DNA from: Actinomycetospora sp. NBRC 106375
GTDB taxonomy: Bacteria > Actinomycetota > Actinomycetes > Mycobacteriales > Pseudonocardiaceae
Assembly (NCBI RefSeq): GCF_030269665.1
Contig: NZ_BSTS01000011.1
Coordinates: 224,235-288,234 of the forward strand
DNA: 64,000 nucleotides
Direction of reading: 5' to 3'
Shown: positions 1-8,095 of the stretch, in pieces
How the letters are laid out: each line of letters opens with the position of its first letter
Numbering within the stretch: position 1 is the stretch's first letter
Notes under the pieces: model-generated
The model's input: only the letters and a program-made list of their open reading frames with translations
The model's database searches: none
What the model was told of the DNA's origin: nothing
Program-made: the position numbers and the translations under genes

Positions 1-741
1 CGCGCCGAGCGCCGCGGCCTGCTCGGCCACGAAGTCGGCGGTCGTGCCCTGCACCGGCTCGCCGTCCCGGTTGCCGCGGCCGGCCACGGCGAGGATCGCG
101 ACGTCCGGGCTCTCCCCGGCGAGCACGCCGCTCCAGCAGCCGATGCTGTCCTGGAACAGCAGCGAGCCCTCCGAGGTCTCGACGACGAACACCAGCGCGC
201 CGCCGTCGCCCCGCTCACCGAGCCGGGCCGCGGCCAGGTGGGCCTTGACGTCGTCGCCCATCGCGTCGAAGCCCGCCCACAGCGCGGCCATGCGCTCGCC
301 GCGGTCCTGGAAGGTCAGCCCGAGCTCGCCCAGGCAGACCTCGTCGGCGGGCGGCATCGGCTGCGACGACCACACGCACGAGTGCAGGCTCGGCAGCACG
401 CGCACCGAGGTCGTGGCGTCGAGGGCGACGCGCTCGCCGCCGGCCACGGCGAGGAGCTGGTCCTCCGGGACGCCGGCGTCGGCGAGCACCCGCACCGACT
501 CGTACGAGCCGACGACCCTCGCGCCGGTGCGCCGCGCGATCCGCTCGGCGCCCCACACGTGGTCGAAGTGGCTGTGGCCGACGAGGATCCAGTCGGCCTC
601 GGTGACGTCGTCGACCCCGACGCCGCTCTGCTCCGCGTCGGGGACCCGGTCGAGGTAGGCGTCGAGGAAGACCGTCAGGCCCTCCGCCGTGCGCAGACGG
701 AACGTCGCGCAGCCGTACCAGTCCAGTGTCGCGGTGCCCAC
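1..741 (-). CDS. MBL-fold metal-dependent hydrolase, 3' end outside the window
   Basis: Partial gene: 247 codons are visible and the reading frame is still open at the window edge. The protein has the metallo-beta-lactamase signature GHSHFDH at residues 55-61 (His56, His58, Asp60, His61), which binds the first zinc. A second glycine-rich beta segment with a Gly-Asn-Arg follows near residue 225. The start is the GTG at 741, preceded by a weak purine stretch; an in-frame stop lies about 24 codons further upstream, so the start is bounded. The domain layout resembles UlaG-type L-ascorbate-6-P lactonase relatives and other small-molecule hydrolases, but no substrate can be assigned. The neighbouring gene on the same strand is separated by a strong hairpin, so it is probably transcribed from its own promoter. 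Confidence 0.8.
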   Translation of the reverse strand, partial: MGTATLDWYGCATFRLRTAEGLTVFLDAYLDRVPDAEQSGVGVDDVTEADWILVGHSHFDHVWGAERIARRTGARVVGSYESVRVLADAGVPEDQLLAVAGGERVALDATTSVRVLPSLHSCVWSSQPMPPADEVCLGELGLTFQDRGERMAALWAGFDAMGDDVKAHLAAARLGERGDGGALVFVVETSEGSLLFQDSIGCWSGVLAGESPDVAILAVAGRGNRDGEPVQGTTADFVAEQAAALGA

Positions 742-879
742 GGCGACGAGCTTCTCGCCGTGGCTGCTCCGGTGCCAGTCCGGGCGGGGTGGTCGGGTGG
801 GCGACGGAGATCAGGAGCGCGTGGTCCACCGCGGAACGGGCCGGCGCGTCGATGGTGCGCTCCTGATCGATCACCCACG

Positions 880-930
880 GAACGAACGGCGCTCTCGCTG
901 CTTCGGAAGCAGCGAGAGCGCCGTTCGTTC
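880..930 (-). terminator. Perfect 25-bp inverted repeat, probable terminator
   Basis: Two 25-base arms (880-904 and 906-930) are perfectly complementary around one central base, giving a stem of more than 20 bp with a tiny loop. It lies 11 bases past the stop codon of the minus-strand membrane-protein gene at 942-1505. No T-tract follows, as is common for actinobacterial terminators. The arms begin and end with GAACGAACG / CGTTCGTTC. Confidence 0.7.
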
Positions 931-941
931 GTCATGAGGTG

Positions 942-1505
942 TCAGCGGCGGGCCCACCGCCACCGGCGCCGCAGCAGCACGGTCTCGGAGTCGGTCGGCC
1001 CCGCGCGCATCGAGACGACGACCGAGCGCTGGACGAGCACGACGGCGCCGATCAGCACCGCCGCCATCGGGAGCTCGAGCAGCAGCGCGGAGAGGGCGCT
1101 GACCAGGACGTCGGAACGCTGCGCGGTGGTGGTGTCGAACCAGGCGTCGCAGACGAGCAAGGTCGCGGTGATGAGGGCGGGGTAGACGAGCGCGGGCCGG
1201 GCCCGCCAGGTCATCCAGGCCGTCATCGCCAGCCCGACCACGAGCGCGACGTCGAACCCGACCCACGCGAGCGTCCAGTGCCGCGCCTCGTACCGGTGGG
1301 GGAGCGTGGCCGCGAGGATGCCGATCCACGGCACGAGCACGAGCGACCCGATCGCCGCGACCAGCAGGAAGCGCCGCCGTCGCCGGCCCGCGGGCAGCTC
1401 GGGGCGCGAGACGCCGCGCGCCGTCACGCGCCGGACGAGGTCCTGGCGCTCCTCGACGGACATCCGCTCGAGGTCCTCGTCGCTCCACCGCGGGGACGTG
1501 TCCAC
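942..1505 (-). CDS. Four-helix membrane protein of unknown function
   Basis: 187-residue protein. A charged N-terminus (WSDEDLERMSVEERQDLVRR, about residues 7-26) is followed by an Arg-rich patch and four hydrophobic helices at roughly residues 42-64, 73-96, 103-125 and 135-160, ending in an Arg-rich tail. This is the layout of small actinobacterial integral membrane proteins with no assigned role; I do not recognise a named family. The GTG at 1505 is chosen because the acidic amphipathic segment begins there and the sequence further upstream reads as non-coding Arg/Pro-rich translation. The gene appears monocistronic and ends just before the hairpin at 880-930. Confidence 0.65.
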   Translation of the reverse strand: MDTSPRWSDEDLERMSVEERQDLVRRVTARGVSRPELPAGRRRRRFLLVAAIGSLVLVPWIGILAATLPHRYEARHWTLAWVGFDVALVVGLAMTAWMTWRARPALVYPALITATLLVCDAWFDTTTAQRSDVLVSALSALLLELPMAAVLIGAVVLVQRSVVVSMRAGPTDSETVLLRRRWRWARR

Positions 1506-1634
1506 GTGCGCAGCATGGCGGGCGGCCCGCCGGCCGGGAAGTACGCCGACGGGCGGTGACGGGTCGGGGAACACTCGGCGACGACCGGCGCGGACGGCTT
1601 CGGCGTCCGCCGCGGCGTCGGGACACTCTCCACC

Positions 1635-1895
1635 GTGGTGCACCTGCGGCGCTCGGAGCACGCCGGCGCGGACCTCGTCGCCGTCTCGCTGATGCTGGAC
1701 CCGGACGACCACCGGGCGCTGGTCCTCGCGCCCGGCCGCGTCAGGATCGTCGACCACGAGGTGGCCGACCGCCTCGAGCGGCTGGTCGACGCGGCCCTGG
1801 CCCACGCGACGGCCGCGGGACGGGAGGCGCCGCTCGATCTCGACCGGCTCGCCGACCGCGCGGCCACCGACGTCGCCGCCCGCCGGGCGCGGTGA
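1635..1895 (+). CDS. Small hypothetical protein
   Basis: 86 codons. The translation has balanced acidic and aliphatic content (for example IVDHEVADRLERLVDAAL near residues 39-56) and ends with an Ala/Arg-rich helix, unlike the Arg/Pro-rich translations of the other frames here. The start is uncertain: two consecutive GTG codons at 1635 and 1638 are the best candidates and neither has a strong ribosome binding site. No domain is recognised. It lies upstream of lon on the same strand with a 168-bp gap that holds regulatory-looking palindromes, so it is probably a separate transcript. It may not be a real gene. Confidence 0.4.
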   Translation: MVHLRRSEHAGADLVAVSLMLDPDDHRALVLAPGRVRIVDHEVADRLERLVDAALAHATAAGREAPLDLDRLADRAATDVAARRAR

Positions 1896-1919
1896 GCGGA
1901 CAAGATCTGGACGAGTGGC

Positions 1920-1942
1920 GCGAACGTTCGCCTGAGGAGAAC
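1920..1942. promoter_or_regulatory. Candidate ClgR operator upstream of lon
   Basis: A perfect 12-bp palindrome, GCGAACGTTCGC (1920-1931), overlaps an imperfect dyad GTTCGCC-TGA-GGAGAAC (1926-1942). ClgR sites described upstream of actinobacterial clp and lon genes begin with GTTCGC and end with a GCG half; here the left half matches and the right half has one substitution. The site lies about 120 bp before the lon start. The assignment is inference from position and motif. Confidence 0.35.
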
Positions 1943-2062
1943 GACGGCTCCACTGGTCAGGATCTCGCGGCCCGGGGCGCCGGCTCCGAGGACCTCCCCA
2001 GGAATATCGAAGCCGCTTCAACACTTGTAGCTGCTACCAAGCACGAGTGATGGGGTGACGAG

Positions 2063-4378
2063 ATGACCGAGCTGTTGCTGGTCCCCGTCGACGACAACGT
2101 GATCTTCCCGGGCATGACCGTCGTGGTGCCGGCCTCCGAGGTGGGTGCCGAGGAGGGCGAGCAGGTGCTGCTCGTCCCGCGCCACGAGGGTCGCTTCGCC
2201 GGCGTCGGCACCGTCGCCGACGTCATGGGCCGTACCCGGATGCCGAACGGCGTGACCGCCGTGCAGCTGACCGGGGCCCACCGCGGGAAGGCCGGGACGG
2301 GCAGCGCCGACGGCGCAGGACACCTGCGCGTCGACGTGACGCCCCACCCGGACGACACGGAGCGCGACGGACGGATCCGCGAGCTGGAGAGCACGTACCG
2401 CGCGGTGGTCGAGGAGGTCCTCGAGCTGCGCGGCGACGACGGACGGGTGTCGACGTTCCTGCGGGGCATCGACGAGCCCGGCCCCCTGGCCGACACCGCC
2501 GGCTGGGCGCCGGAGATCCCGTACGACGAGAAGGTGGCCCTGCTCGAGACGCTCGACGTGCGCGAGCGGCTGGAGCTGGCCGTGCGCCTGCAGCGCGAGC
2601 GTCTCGCGGAGCTGCAGGTGCGCAAGTCGCTGCGCGAGGACGTCGAGTCCGGCGCGGCGAAGCAGCAGCGCGAGTACGTGCTGCGCCGCCAGCTGGAGGC
2701 CATCCGCAGGGAGCTCGGCGAGGGTTCCGAGGGCGGAGACGGGTCCGACGACTACCGGGCGAAGATCGCCGAGGCCGGCATGCCCGACCACGTGCGCGAG
2801 CAGGCCGAGCGCGAGCTCGCCCGCCTCGAGCGCAGCGGCGAGCAGTCCGGCGAGTCGTCGATGATCCGGACCTACCTGGACTGGCTGCTGGCCCTGCCGT
2901 GGGCGCAGCGCTCGGAGGAGCAGCTGGACCCGGTCGGTGCACGGACGGTGCTCGACGCCGACCACACCGGCCTCGAGGACGTGAAGGACCGCATCGTCGA
3001 GTACCTGGCCGTCCGCAAGCTGCGCCGTGACCGGGGCGTGGAGGACGACGGGGGCAAGGCCGGGACGATCCTGACGCTGGTCGGCCCGCCCGGCACCGGC
3101 AAGACCTCGATCGGCGAGTCGGTCGCCCGGGCGATGGGTCGCGAGTTCGTGCGGATGTCGCTGGGCGGCGTCCGCGACGAGGCCGAGATCCGCGGGCACC
3201 GGCGGACCTACGTCGGCGCCCTGCCCGGCCGCCTCGTGCGGGCCCTGCGCGACGCGGGCACGATGAACCCGGTGATCCTGCTCGACGAGGTGGACAAGGT
3301 CGGCGCCGACTGGCGCGGCGACCCGTCCGCCGCGTTGCTCGAGGTCCTGGACCCGGCGCAGAACCACGCGTTCCGCGACCACTACCTGGACGTCGAGATC
3401 GACCTCTCGCAGGTCGTGTTCCTCGCGACGGCCAACCAGATGGACACGATCCCGGGTCCGCTGCTCGACCGCATGGAGGTCATCTCCTTCGACGGCTACA
3501 CGGTCGAGGAGAAGGTCGCCATCGCGCGGGACCACCTGCTGCCACGCCAGGTCCGCGCCGCCGGTCTGACGACCGACGACGTGACGGCCGACGAGTCGGC
3601 GCTGCGCCTCGTGGTGTCGGAGTACACCCGCGAGTCCGGCGTCCGGCAGCTCGACCGCGCGCTCGGCAAGCTGACCCGCAAGATCGCCACGGAGATCGCC
3701 TCCGGGGCGGCGGAGGTCACCGTCGACACCGACGTGGTGCGCAAGCACCTCGGCCGGCAGAAGGTGTTCACCGAGTCCGTCGAGCGGACCGCGGTGCCCG
3801 GCGTCGCGACCGGCATGGCCGTGACGGGGTCGGGCGGCGACGTCCTGTTCATCGAAGCCGCCTCCATGACCGGCGACGAGGGCCTGGTCCTCACCGGCCA
3901 GCTCGGCGACGTCATGAAGGAGTCCGCCCGGATCGCCCTGTCGTGGGTGCGCTCGCACGCCGCGGAGCTGGGCATCGCCGAGGACGCGTTCACGGGACGC
4001 TCGTTCCACGTGCACGTCCCCGCGGGCGCGATCCCGAAGGACGGCCCGTCGGCCGGCGTCACGATGGCCACCGCGCTGGTGTCGCTGCTGACCGGGCGTC
4101 CGGTGCGGCACACCGTCGCGATGACCGGCGAGCTGACGCTGCAGGGTCGCGTGCTGCCGATCGGCGGCGTGAAGCAGAAGGTCCTGGCTGCGCACGCGGC
4201 CGGCCTGACGCAGATCGTCGTGCCGGAGCGCAACCGCGCCGACCTCGACGACGTCCCCGCGGACGTCGCCGGGCAGCTGGAGTTCCACCCGTCGATGACC
4301 ATCCGTGAGGTCCTCGACGTCGCCCTCGAGCCGGCGCCGGAGTCGATCTCGGAGCCGACCCTCGAGGTGGCGGCCTGA
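2063..4378 (+). CDS. lon: ATP-dependent Lon protease
   Basis: 771 residues, the usual length for bacterial LonA. It is a cytoplasmic hexameric AAA+ protease that degrades damaged and regulatory proteins. The N-terminal substrate-binding LON domain covers about residues 1-190 and is followed by a coiled-coil. Walker A is GPPGTGKT (near residue 341) and Walker B is VILLDEVDK (near 404). The C-terminal protease domain carries the Ser-Lys dyad: Ser663 in DGPSAG and Lys706 in GGVKQK. The ATG at 2063 follows a GGGGTGACGAG stretch. The 5' region holds a ClgR-like dyad (1920-1942), matching the known control of lon by ClgR in streptomycetes. An HxlR gene starts one base after the stop and is probably cotranscribed. 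Confidence 0.97.
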   Translation: MTELLLVPVDDNVIFPGMTVVVPASEVGAEEGEQVLLVPRHEGRFAGVGTVADVMGRTRMPNGVTAVQLTGAHRGKAGTGSADGAGHLRVDVTPHPDDTERDGRIRELESTYRAVVEEVLELRGDDGRVSTFLRGIDEPGPLADTAGWAPEIPYDEKVALLETLDVRERLELAVRLQRERLAELQVRKSLREDVESGAAKQQREYVLRRQLEAIRRELGEGSEGGDGSDDYRAKIAEAGMPDHVREQAERELARLERSGEQSGESSMIRTYLDWLLALPWAQRSEEQLDPVGARTVLDADHTGLEDVKDRIVEYLAVRKLRRDRGVEDDGGKAGTILTLVGPPGTGKTSIGESVARAMGREFVRMSLGGVRDEAEIRGHRRTYVGALPGRLVRALRDAGTMNPVILLDEVDKVGADWRGDPSAALLEVLDPAQNHAFRDHYLDVEIDLSQVVFLATANQMDTIPGPLLDRMEVISFDGYTVEEKVAIARDHLLPRQVRAAGLTTDDVTADESALRLVVSEYTRESGVRQLDRALGKLTRKIATEIASGAAEVTVDTDVVRKHLGRQKVFTESVERTAVPGVATGMAVTGSGGDVLFIEAASMTGDEGLVLTGQLGDVMKESARIALSWVRSHAAELGIAEDAFTGRSFHVHVPAGAIPKDGPSAGVTMATALVSLLTGRPVRHTVAMTGELTLQGRVLPIGGVKQKVLAAHAAGLTQIVVPERNRADLDDVPADVAGQLEFHPSMTIREVLDVALEPAPESISEPTLEVAA

Positions 4379-4379
4379 C

Positions 4380-4697
4380 ATGTGCTCGCGGGAGCCGGTA
4401 CCGCCCGAGGTGCGCGCGCTGGCGGCGCTGCTGGAGCGACGGTGGTCGCTCTCGGTGCTCTACGCCGCGCACCTCGGCGCGGTCCGGTTCTCCGAGTTCG
4501 AGCAGGCCCTCGGCCAGGTGCCGCCCGCGACGCTCGCGGCGCGCCTGGCCGATCTCGAGTCCGCGGGGCTCATCGAGCGCCGCGTGCTCCCGACCCGCCC
4601 CCCGCGCACGGAGTACGTGCTCACGACGGAGGGCGAGCGCCTCGCGCCCATGCTCGAGGCCCTGACGGCCTGCAGCCGCGACCGTCGCCACCGCTGA
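4380..4697 (+). CDS. HxlR-family winged-helix regulator
   Basis: 105 residues. HxlR/MarR-like winged-helix DNA-binding protein: a helix containing ALLERRWSLSVLYAAHLG, then RFSEFEQAL, the recognition region PATLAARLADLESAGLIERR and the wing PRTEYVLTTEGERL. This order matches HxlR proteins, which act as dimeric transcription factors, often responding to aldehydes or redox signals. The ATG at 4380 lies one base after the lon stop codon, so translation is probably coupled to lon. The stop codon sits inside a short CCGCT-GAGCGG dyad. No target is evident; the next gene is convergent. The pairing with lon is unusual but gives no specific function. Confidence 0.85.
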   Translation: MCSREPVPPEVRALAALLERRWSLSVLYAAHLGAVRFSEFEQALGQVPPATLAARLADLESAGLIERRVLPTRPPRTEYVLTTEGERLAPMLEALTACSRDRRHR

Positions 4698-4708
4698 GCG
4701 GCCCGGCG

Positions 4709-5473
4709 TCACTCCACCGCGGCGGCGAGGGCGTCCCCGGTCGGCATGGCGGCGCGGCCGCCGGGCGCGGCCACGCAGAGGGCGGCCGCGACGCCGGCCA
4801 CGTAGAGCGCGTCCTCGAGCTCCTGGCCCACGGCGAGACCCGCGGTGAGCACCCCGGCGAGGGTGGCGCCGGCGCCTGCCGGGTCCGCGACGGTCGTCTC
4901 CGGCGCGGGCAGGCGGCGCACCCGCCCGTCCTCGACCAGGAGCGCGCCCTCCGCGCCGAGCGTCACGACCACCGGGCCGCCGGACCAGGAGTGCAGCGTC
5001 GCCGCCCCCGCGGCCACCGAGGCCGGGTTCGCGGCGCGCTCGCCGCCGCCGAGCCGCAGCAGCTCGGTGAGCTCGCCGGCGTTCGGCGTCAGCACCGGGT
5101 GGAGGTCGAACAGCCCGACGACGGTGTGGACGACGGGCGCGGGATCGAGCACGCAGGGCACGCGCAGGCCGGTGGCGGTGCCGACCCCGGCGGCGATCGC
5201 GGCGGCCGGGATCTCGCTGCTGACCAGGACGGCGCCCAGCTCGGCCGCGCCGTTCAGGACCGCCCGGACGTGGGGTGCCTCGAGGTGGCCGCTCTCGACG
5301 ACCTGCACGTCGTCGACGACGACGCCCTCTCCCCGGAGCTCGTCGAGGGCCGCGGCGCCGGCGTCGTCCACCGCGCCGACGAGCCGGACCTCGGCGCCGA
5401 TCCGCGCCGCGGCGACCGCGGCGTCGGCGCCCTTCCCGTCGATCGCACCGACGACGACCATCGACGGGCTCAT
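4709..5473 (-). CDS. Degenerate PfkB/ribokinase-fold protein
   Basis: 254 residues, shorter than typical ribokinase-family kinases (about 300). It keeps the family glycine motif GKGADAAVAAARIGAEVRLV (near residues 13-32), the DPAPV and LTPNAGE segments (about 130-155) and an ADPAGAGATLAG stretch aligned with the signature DTxGAGDxF. In that signature the final Asp is the catalytic base; here it is Thr. The N-terminal strand that supplies the substrate-binding Asp, and part of the lid, are also missing. The fold is therefore recognisable but phosphotransfer is doubtful; it may be a pseudokinase or a decayed gene. The ATG at 5473 has GGAGG six bases upstream. It is convergent with the HxlR gene. 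Confidence 0.7.
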   Translation of the reverse strand: MSPSMVVVGAIDGKGADAAVAAARIGAEVRLVGAVDDAGAAALDELRGEGVVVDDVQVVESGHLEAPHVRAVLNGAAELGAVLVSSEIPAAAIAAGVGTATGLRVPCVLDPAPVVHTVVGLFDLHPVLTPNAGELTELLRLGGGERAANPASVAAGAATLHSWSGGPVVVTLGAEGALLVEDGRVRRLPAPETTVADPAGAGATLAGVLTAGLAVGQELEDALYVAGVAAALCVAAPGGRAAMPTGDALAAAVE

Positions 5474-5568
5474 GTCATGCCTCCTGGTGACGACGCGGCG
5501 TGGTCCCGCAGAGCCTGCCCCAGGTGCCGGTCCGCGGCACGACCGCGCTCTTTCCGGGCCCCCACAAC

Positions 5569-5594
5569 AATGGTTTCGGCGTGCCGAAACCATT
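5569..5594. repeat. Perfect 12-bp stem hairpin in divergent intergenic DNA
   Basis: Arms AATGGTTTCGGC (5569-5580) and GCCGAAACCATT (5583-5594) are separated by GT. The hairpin sits in the 374-bp region between the minus-strand PfkB-like gene and the plus-strand riboswitch-controlled gene. It is flanked by two similar GGGCCCC-CACAA segments. It could be an operator, an upstream stem or one of a family of intergenic palindromes; it is not part of the riboswitch. Confidence 0.6.
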
Positions 5595-5680
5595 CATGGG
5601 TCGGGCCCCACAATTCCTCACCCGTGAGTGCGATCACCGCGGAATGACAATTCCCGGGATCGTCGGATAGGTTCTCGGGC

Positions 5681-5785
5681 AAGCGAAGGGGAGTAGCTCC
5701 CAACATCGCGGTCGACACACTGACGCCCCGCGCGTCCGGCCGCGGCGGCCGCCGGGTCCCGGCGGCGGGCGAGACCTTCGGCGTC
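5681..5785 (+). ncRNA. yybP-ykoY manganese riboswitch
   Basis: The 5' conserved block reads GAAGGGGAGTAGC (5685-5697) and the 3' conserved block reads GCGAGACC (5769-5776); together they are the hallmark ends of the yybP-ykoY aptamer. Between them, GC-rich stems (5730-5770) can form the internal helix. The element lies about 70 bases before a TMEM165/GDT1-family gene, one of the membrane-protein families this Mn2+-sensing RNA normally controls. The expression platform is probably the region 5777-5845, where GGTCGG (5795-5800) and TCCGATCCGACC (5818-5829) could form a stem near the start codon. Confidence 0.85.
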
Positions 5786-5847
5786 GACCCGCAGGGTCGG
5801 GCCGGAGCGCGCCTCGGTCCGATCCGACCGAGAGGAGCCCGACCGCC

Positions 5848-6444
5848 GTGACCGGCCTGCTCGCCGCGACCGCCCTGAGCTTCGCCGTCATCTTCGTCGC
5901 CGAGCTGGGCGACAAGTCCCAGCTGATGGCGCTCACCTTCGCCACCCGGTTCAAGGCGCTGCCCGTCCTGCTCGGCATCGCCGCGGCCACGGCGGTCACG
6001 CACGCGGTCTCGGTCGGTGTCGGCTACCTGCTCGGGGCCGCGATCCCGACCTTCTGGATCTCGCTGGTCGCGGCTGTCGCGTTCCTCGCGTTCGGGCTCT
6101 GGACGCTGCGCGGCGACACCCTCACCGAGAACGAGAAGGACAAGGGCGCCACCACCTCGCGCTCCGCGTTCGGCGCGGTGGCCGTCGCGTTCTTCCTCGC
6201 CGAGCTCGGCGACAAGACCATGCTCGCCACGATCACGCTCGCCGCCCAGCACCCCGGGGCCGGCGGTATCACCGGTGTCTTCGTCGGCTCGACCGTCGGC
6301 ATGGTCGCCGCGGACGCCCTCGCGATCGTCGTGGGCCGGGTGCTCGGCCGGAACCTCCCCGAGAAGGCCATCCGGATCGGCGCCGCCGTGCTGTTCTTCG
6401 CCTTCGGCATCTGGCTCGCGGTCGAGGCCTTCGCCGGCGCCTGA
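5848..6444 (+). CDS. TMEM165/GDT1-family cation (Mn2+) transporter
   Basis: 198 residues with six predicted transmembrane helices arranged as two three-helix repeats. Each repeat carries the family signature E-x-G-D-K-S/T: ELGDKS near residue 19 and ELGDKT near residue 118. A charged cytoplasmic loop (TENEKDKGAT) joins the halves. Family members move Mn2+ or Ca2+ out of the cytoplasm, probably in exchange for protons. The upstream yybP-ykoY riboswitch supports Mn2+ export induced by Mn2+. The GTG at 5848 follows GAGAGGAG (5831-5838). The stop TGA (6442-6444) abuts the stop of the convergent antiporter gene with no gap. Confidence 0.9.
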   Translation: MTGLLAATALSFAVIFVAELGDKSQLMALTFATRFKALPVLLGIAAATAVTHAVSVGVGYLLGAAIPTFWISLVAAVAFLAFGLWTLRGDTLTENEKDKGATTSRSAFGAVAVAFFLAELGDKTMLATITLAAQHPGAGGITGVFVGSTVGMVAADALAIVVGRVLGRNLPEKAIRIGAAVLFFAFGIWLAVEAFAGA

Positions 6445-8049
6445 TCACTCCGGGCCGGGCGCCCCGCGCAGGCCGAGCTCCTCGTTGTCGAGCTCGGCCT
6501 GGACGACCAGCAGGACGGCGTCGTCGATCACGGACTCGTCGCGCAGGTGGAGCAGCAGCCGGCGGCGCTCGTGCAGCAGCGCGATCCGCAGCTCGGTCTC
6601 GACGGCGGCGTCCTCGCGGGCGTCGTCCAGCGCGTCCGCGTCGCTGCCGTGGGCGGGGTCGAGCACGTGGCGGCGGTGCTCGTGCTCCGCCCGGACGCGG
6701 GCGACCAGGCCCTCGGGCATCTCGTGGTCGGCCGCCAGGCGGGGGAGGGCCTCGAGCGCGGCGTCCAGGGTCCGCTTGCGCGCGACCAGGACCTGCCGGT
6801 CGAAGGAGGTGTCGGGCCCGAAGTGCCCGAAGCGGATCACCGCGGGCAGCGTGAGCCCCTGCCCGACCAGCGTCACGAGGATGACGCCGAAGGCGATCAC
6901 GATGAGCAGGTCGCGGTCGGGGAAGGGCGCGCCGGTCGTGGTCGTCAGCGGCACCGCGAGCGCGATCGCGAGCGACACCGCGCCCCGGAAGCCCGACCAC
7001 GCCAGCGGCAGCCGCCCGCGTGCCCCGATGCGCCGGGCCCGCTGCGACGCGCGGCGGTCGAGCAGGCGGATCAGGTAGGGGATCGTGAACATCCAGAGCA
7101 GCCGCACGACCACGACGACCACGGCCACGAGGAGCGCGGCCAGCACGGCCGCGCCGAGCGACCGCGACGACACCTCCCGCAGCGCCCGCGGCAGCTGCAG
7201 CCCGACGAGGACGAAGAGCGCGGCGTTGAGCAGGAACGTCGTGATCTGCCAGAAGGAGTATGACTGCACGCGGGTCCGCGCGCTGATGATGCGCGGGCCG
7301 ACCCGGCTGATCGCGAGCCCGGCCACGACCACCGCGAGCACCCCCGACGCATGGATCTCCTCGGCGAGCAGGAACGCGACGAAGGGCGTGAGGACGCTGA
7401 TGACGCTGCCGAGCAGGGCGTCGCCCGCGATCCGCCGCGCCGTGACCGCCAGCCAGGCCACGAGCGCGCCGACGGCCGTCCCGCCGAGGTAGGACAGCGC
7501 GAACGCGCCGAGGGCACCGAGCGGCTCGAACTCCTCGGCGCCCGTGGCCGCGGCGACCGCGACCCCGAACAGCACCAGCGCCGTGCCGTCGTTGACCAGG
7601 CTCTCGGCGCGCAGCATCGTCAGCTGCCGGCGGGGCAGGGCGCGGGCCACCGCGGCGACCGCGGTCGCGTCCGTCGGCGCCACGATGGCTCCCAGCACGA
7701 ACGCGACCGCCCACCCCATCCCGAGCAGGTGGTGCGCCGCGGCGGCGACCGCGGCGGCGGTGGCGAGCACGAGGAACACCGAGGAGAGCACGAGGGTCCG
7801 CAGGTCGTTGCGGATCTCCTGCAGCGACGTCGTCAGCGACTCCCAGTAGAGCAGCGCCGGCAGGAACAGGAGCACGACCAGCTCGGGGGGCACCCGCAGG
7901 CCCGAGGTGGCCGGGACGAACGCCAGCGCCAGCCCGCCGAGGGTCAGCAGGACCGGCGCGTTCGCCCCGGTCCTGCGCGCGACGACGGAGAGCACGAGGA
8001 TCACCACGCCGAACAGGACGAGGACGGTCAGTCCCGTGGGGTCGTACAC
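6445..8049 (-). CDS. Na+/H+ antiporter, CPA1 (NhaP/YjcE) type
   Basis: 534 residues. About twelve transmembrane helices cover residues 5-420. The transport core has APTDATAVAAVAR (about 127-139) and ESLVNDGTALVLF (about 155-167); the Asn-Asp pair is typical of electroneutral CPA1 exchangers. A charged cytoplasmic tail of about 110 residues follows. The protein would exchange cytoplasmic Na+ (or K+) for protons in pH and salt control. The start is the GTG at 8049. Its stop shares the TGATCA sequence with the convergent cation-transporter gene. The next gene upstream on this strand, NAD kinase, ends 47 bp away, so the two may be cotranscribed. Confidence 0.92.
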   Translation of the reverse strand: MYDPTGLTVLVLFGVVILVLSVVARRTGANAPVLLTLGGLALAFVPATSGLRVPPELVVLLFLPALLYWESLTTSLQEIRNDLRTLVLSSVFLVLATAAAVAAAAHHLLGMGWAVAFVLGAIVAPTDATAVAAVARALPRRQLTMLRAESLVNDGTALVLFGVAVAAATGAEEFEPLGALGAFALSYLGGTAVGALVAWLAVTARRIAGDALLGSVISVLTPFVAFLLAEEIHASGVLAVVVAGLAISRVGPRIISARTRVQSYSFWQITTFLLNAALFVLVGLQLPRALREVSSRSLGAAVLAALLVAVVVVVVRLLWMFTIPYLIRLLDRRASQRARRIGARGRLPLAWSGFRGAVSLAIALAVPLTTTTGAPFPDRDLLIVIAFGVILVTLVGQGLTLPAVIRFGHFGPDTSFDRQVLVARKRTLDAALEALPRLAADHEMPEGLVARVRAEHEHRRHVLDPAHGSDADALDDAREDAAVETELRIALLHERRRLLLHLRDESVIDDAVLLVVQAELDNEELGLRGAPGPE

Positions 8050-8095
8050 GCCACCGCCCTCCCGCCCGCCGTGTCCTGGAGCTGACGCTAGGGCA

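Noticed and set aside
2001..2028. SigH/SigR-type promoter (GGAAT ... GTT) before lon
   Set aside because: GGAAT is present, but the -10 GTT is not found at the right spacing (CTT only).
2022..2045. HAIR (HspR) box before lon
   Set aside because: CTTG and CAAG halves are present but 10 bases apart instead of the 13 expected, and the inner bases do not match.
2018..4381. Long minus-strand open frame (787 codons) opposite lon
   Set aside because: Shadow of lon in high-GC DNA; composition is Arg/His/Gly/Val-rich with no domain, while lon on the plus strand has all family motifs.
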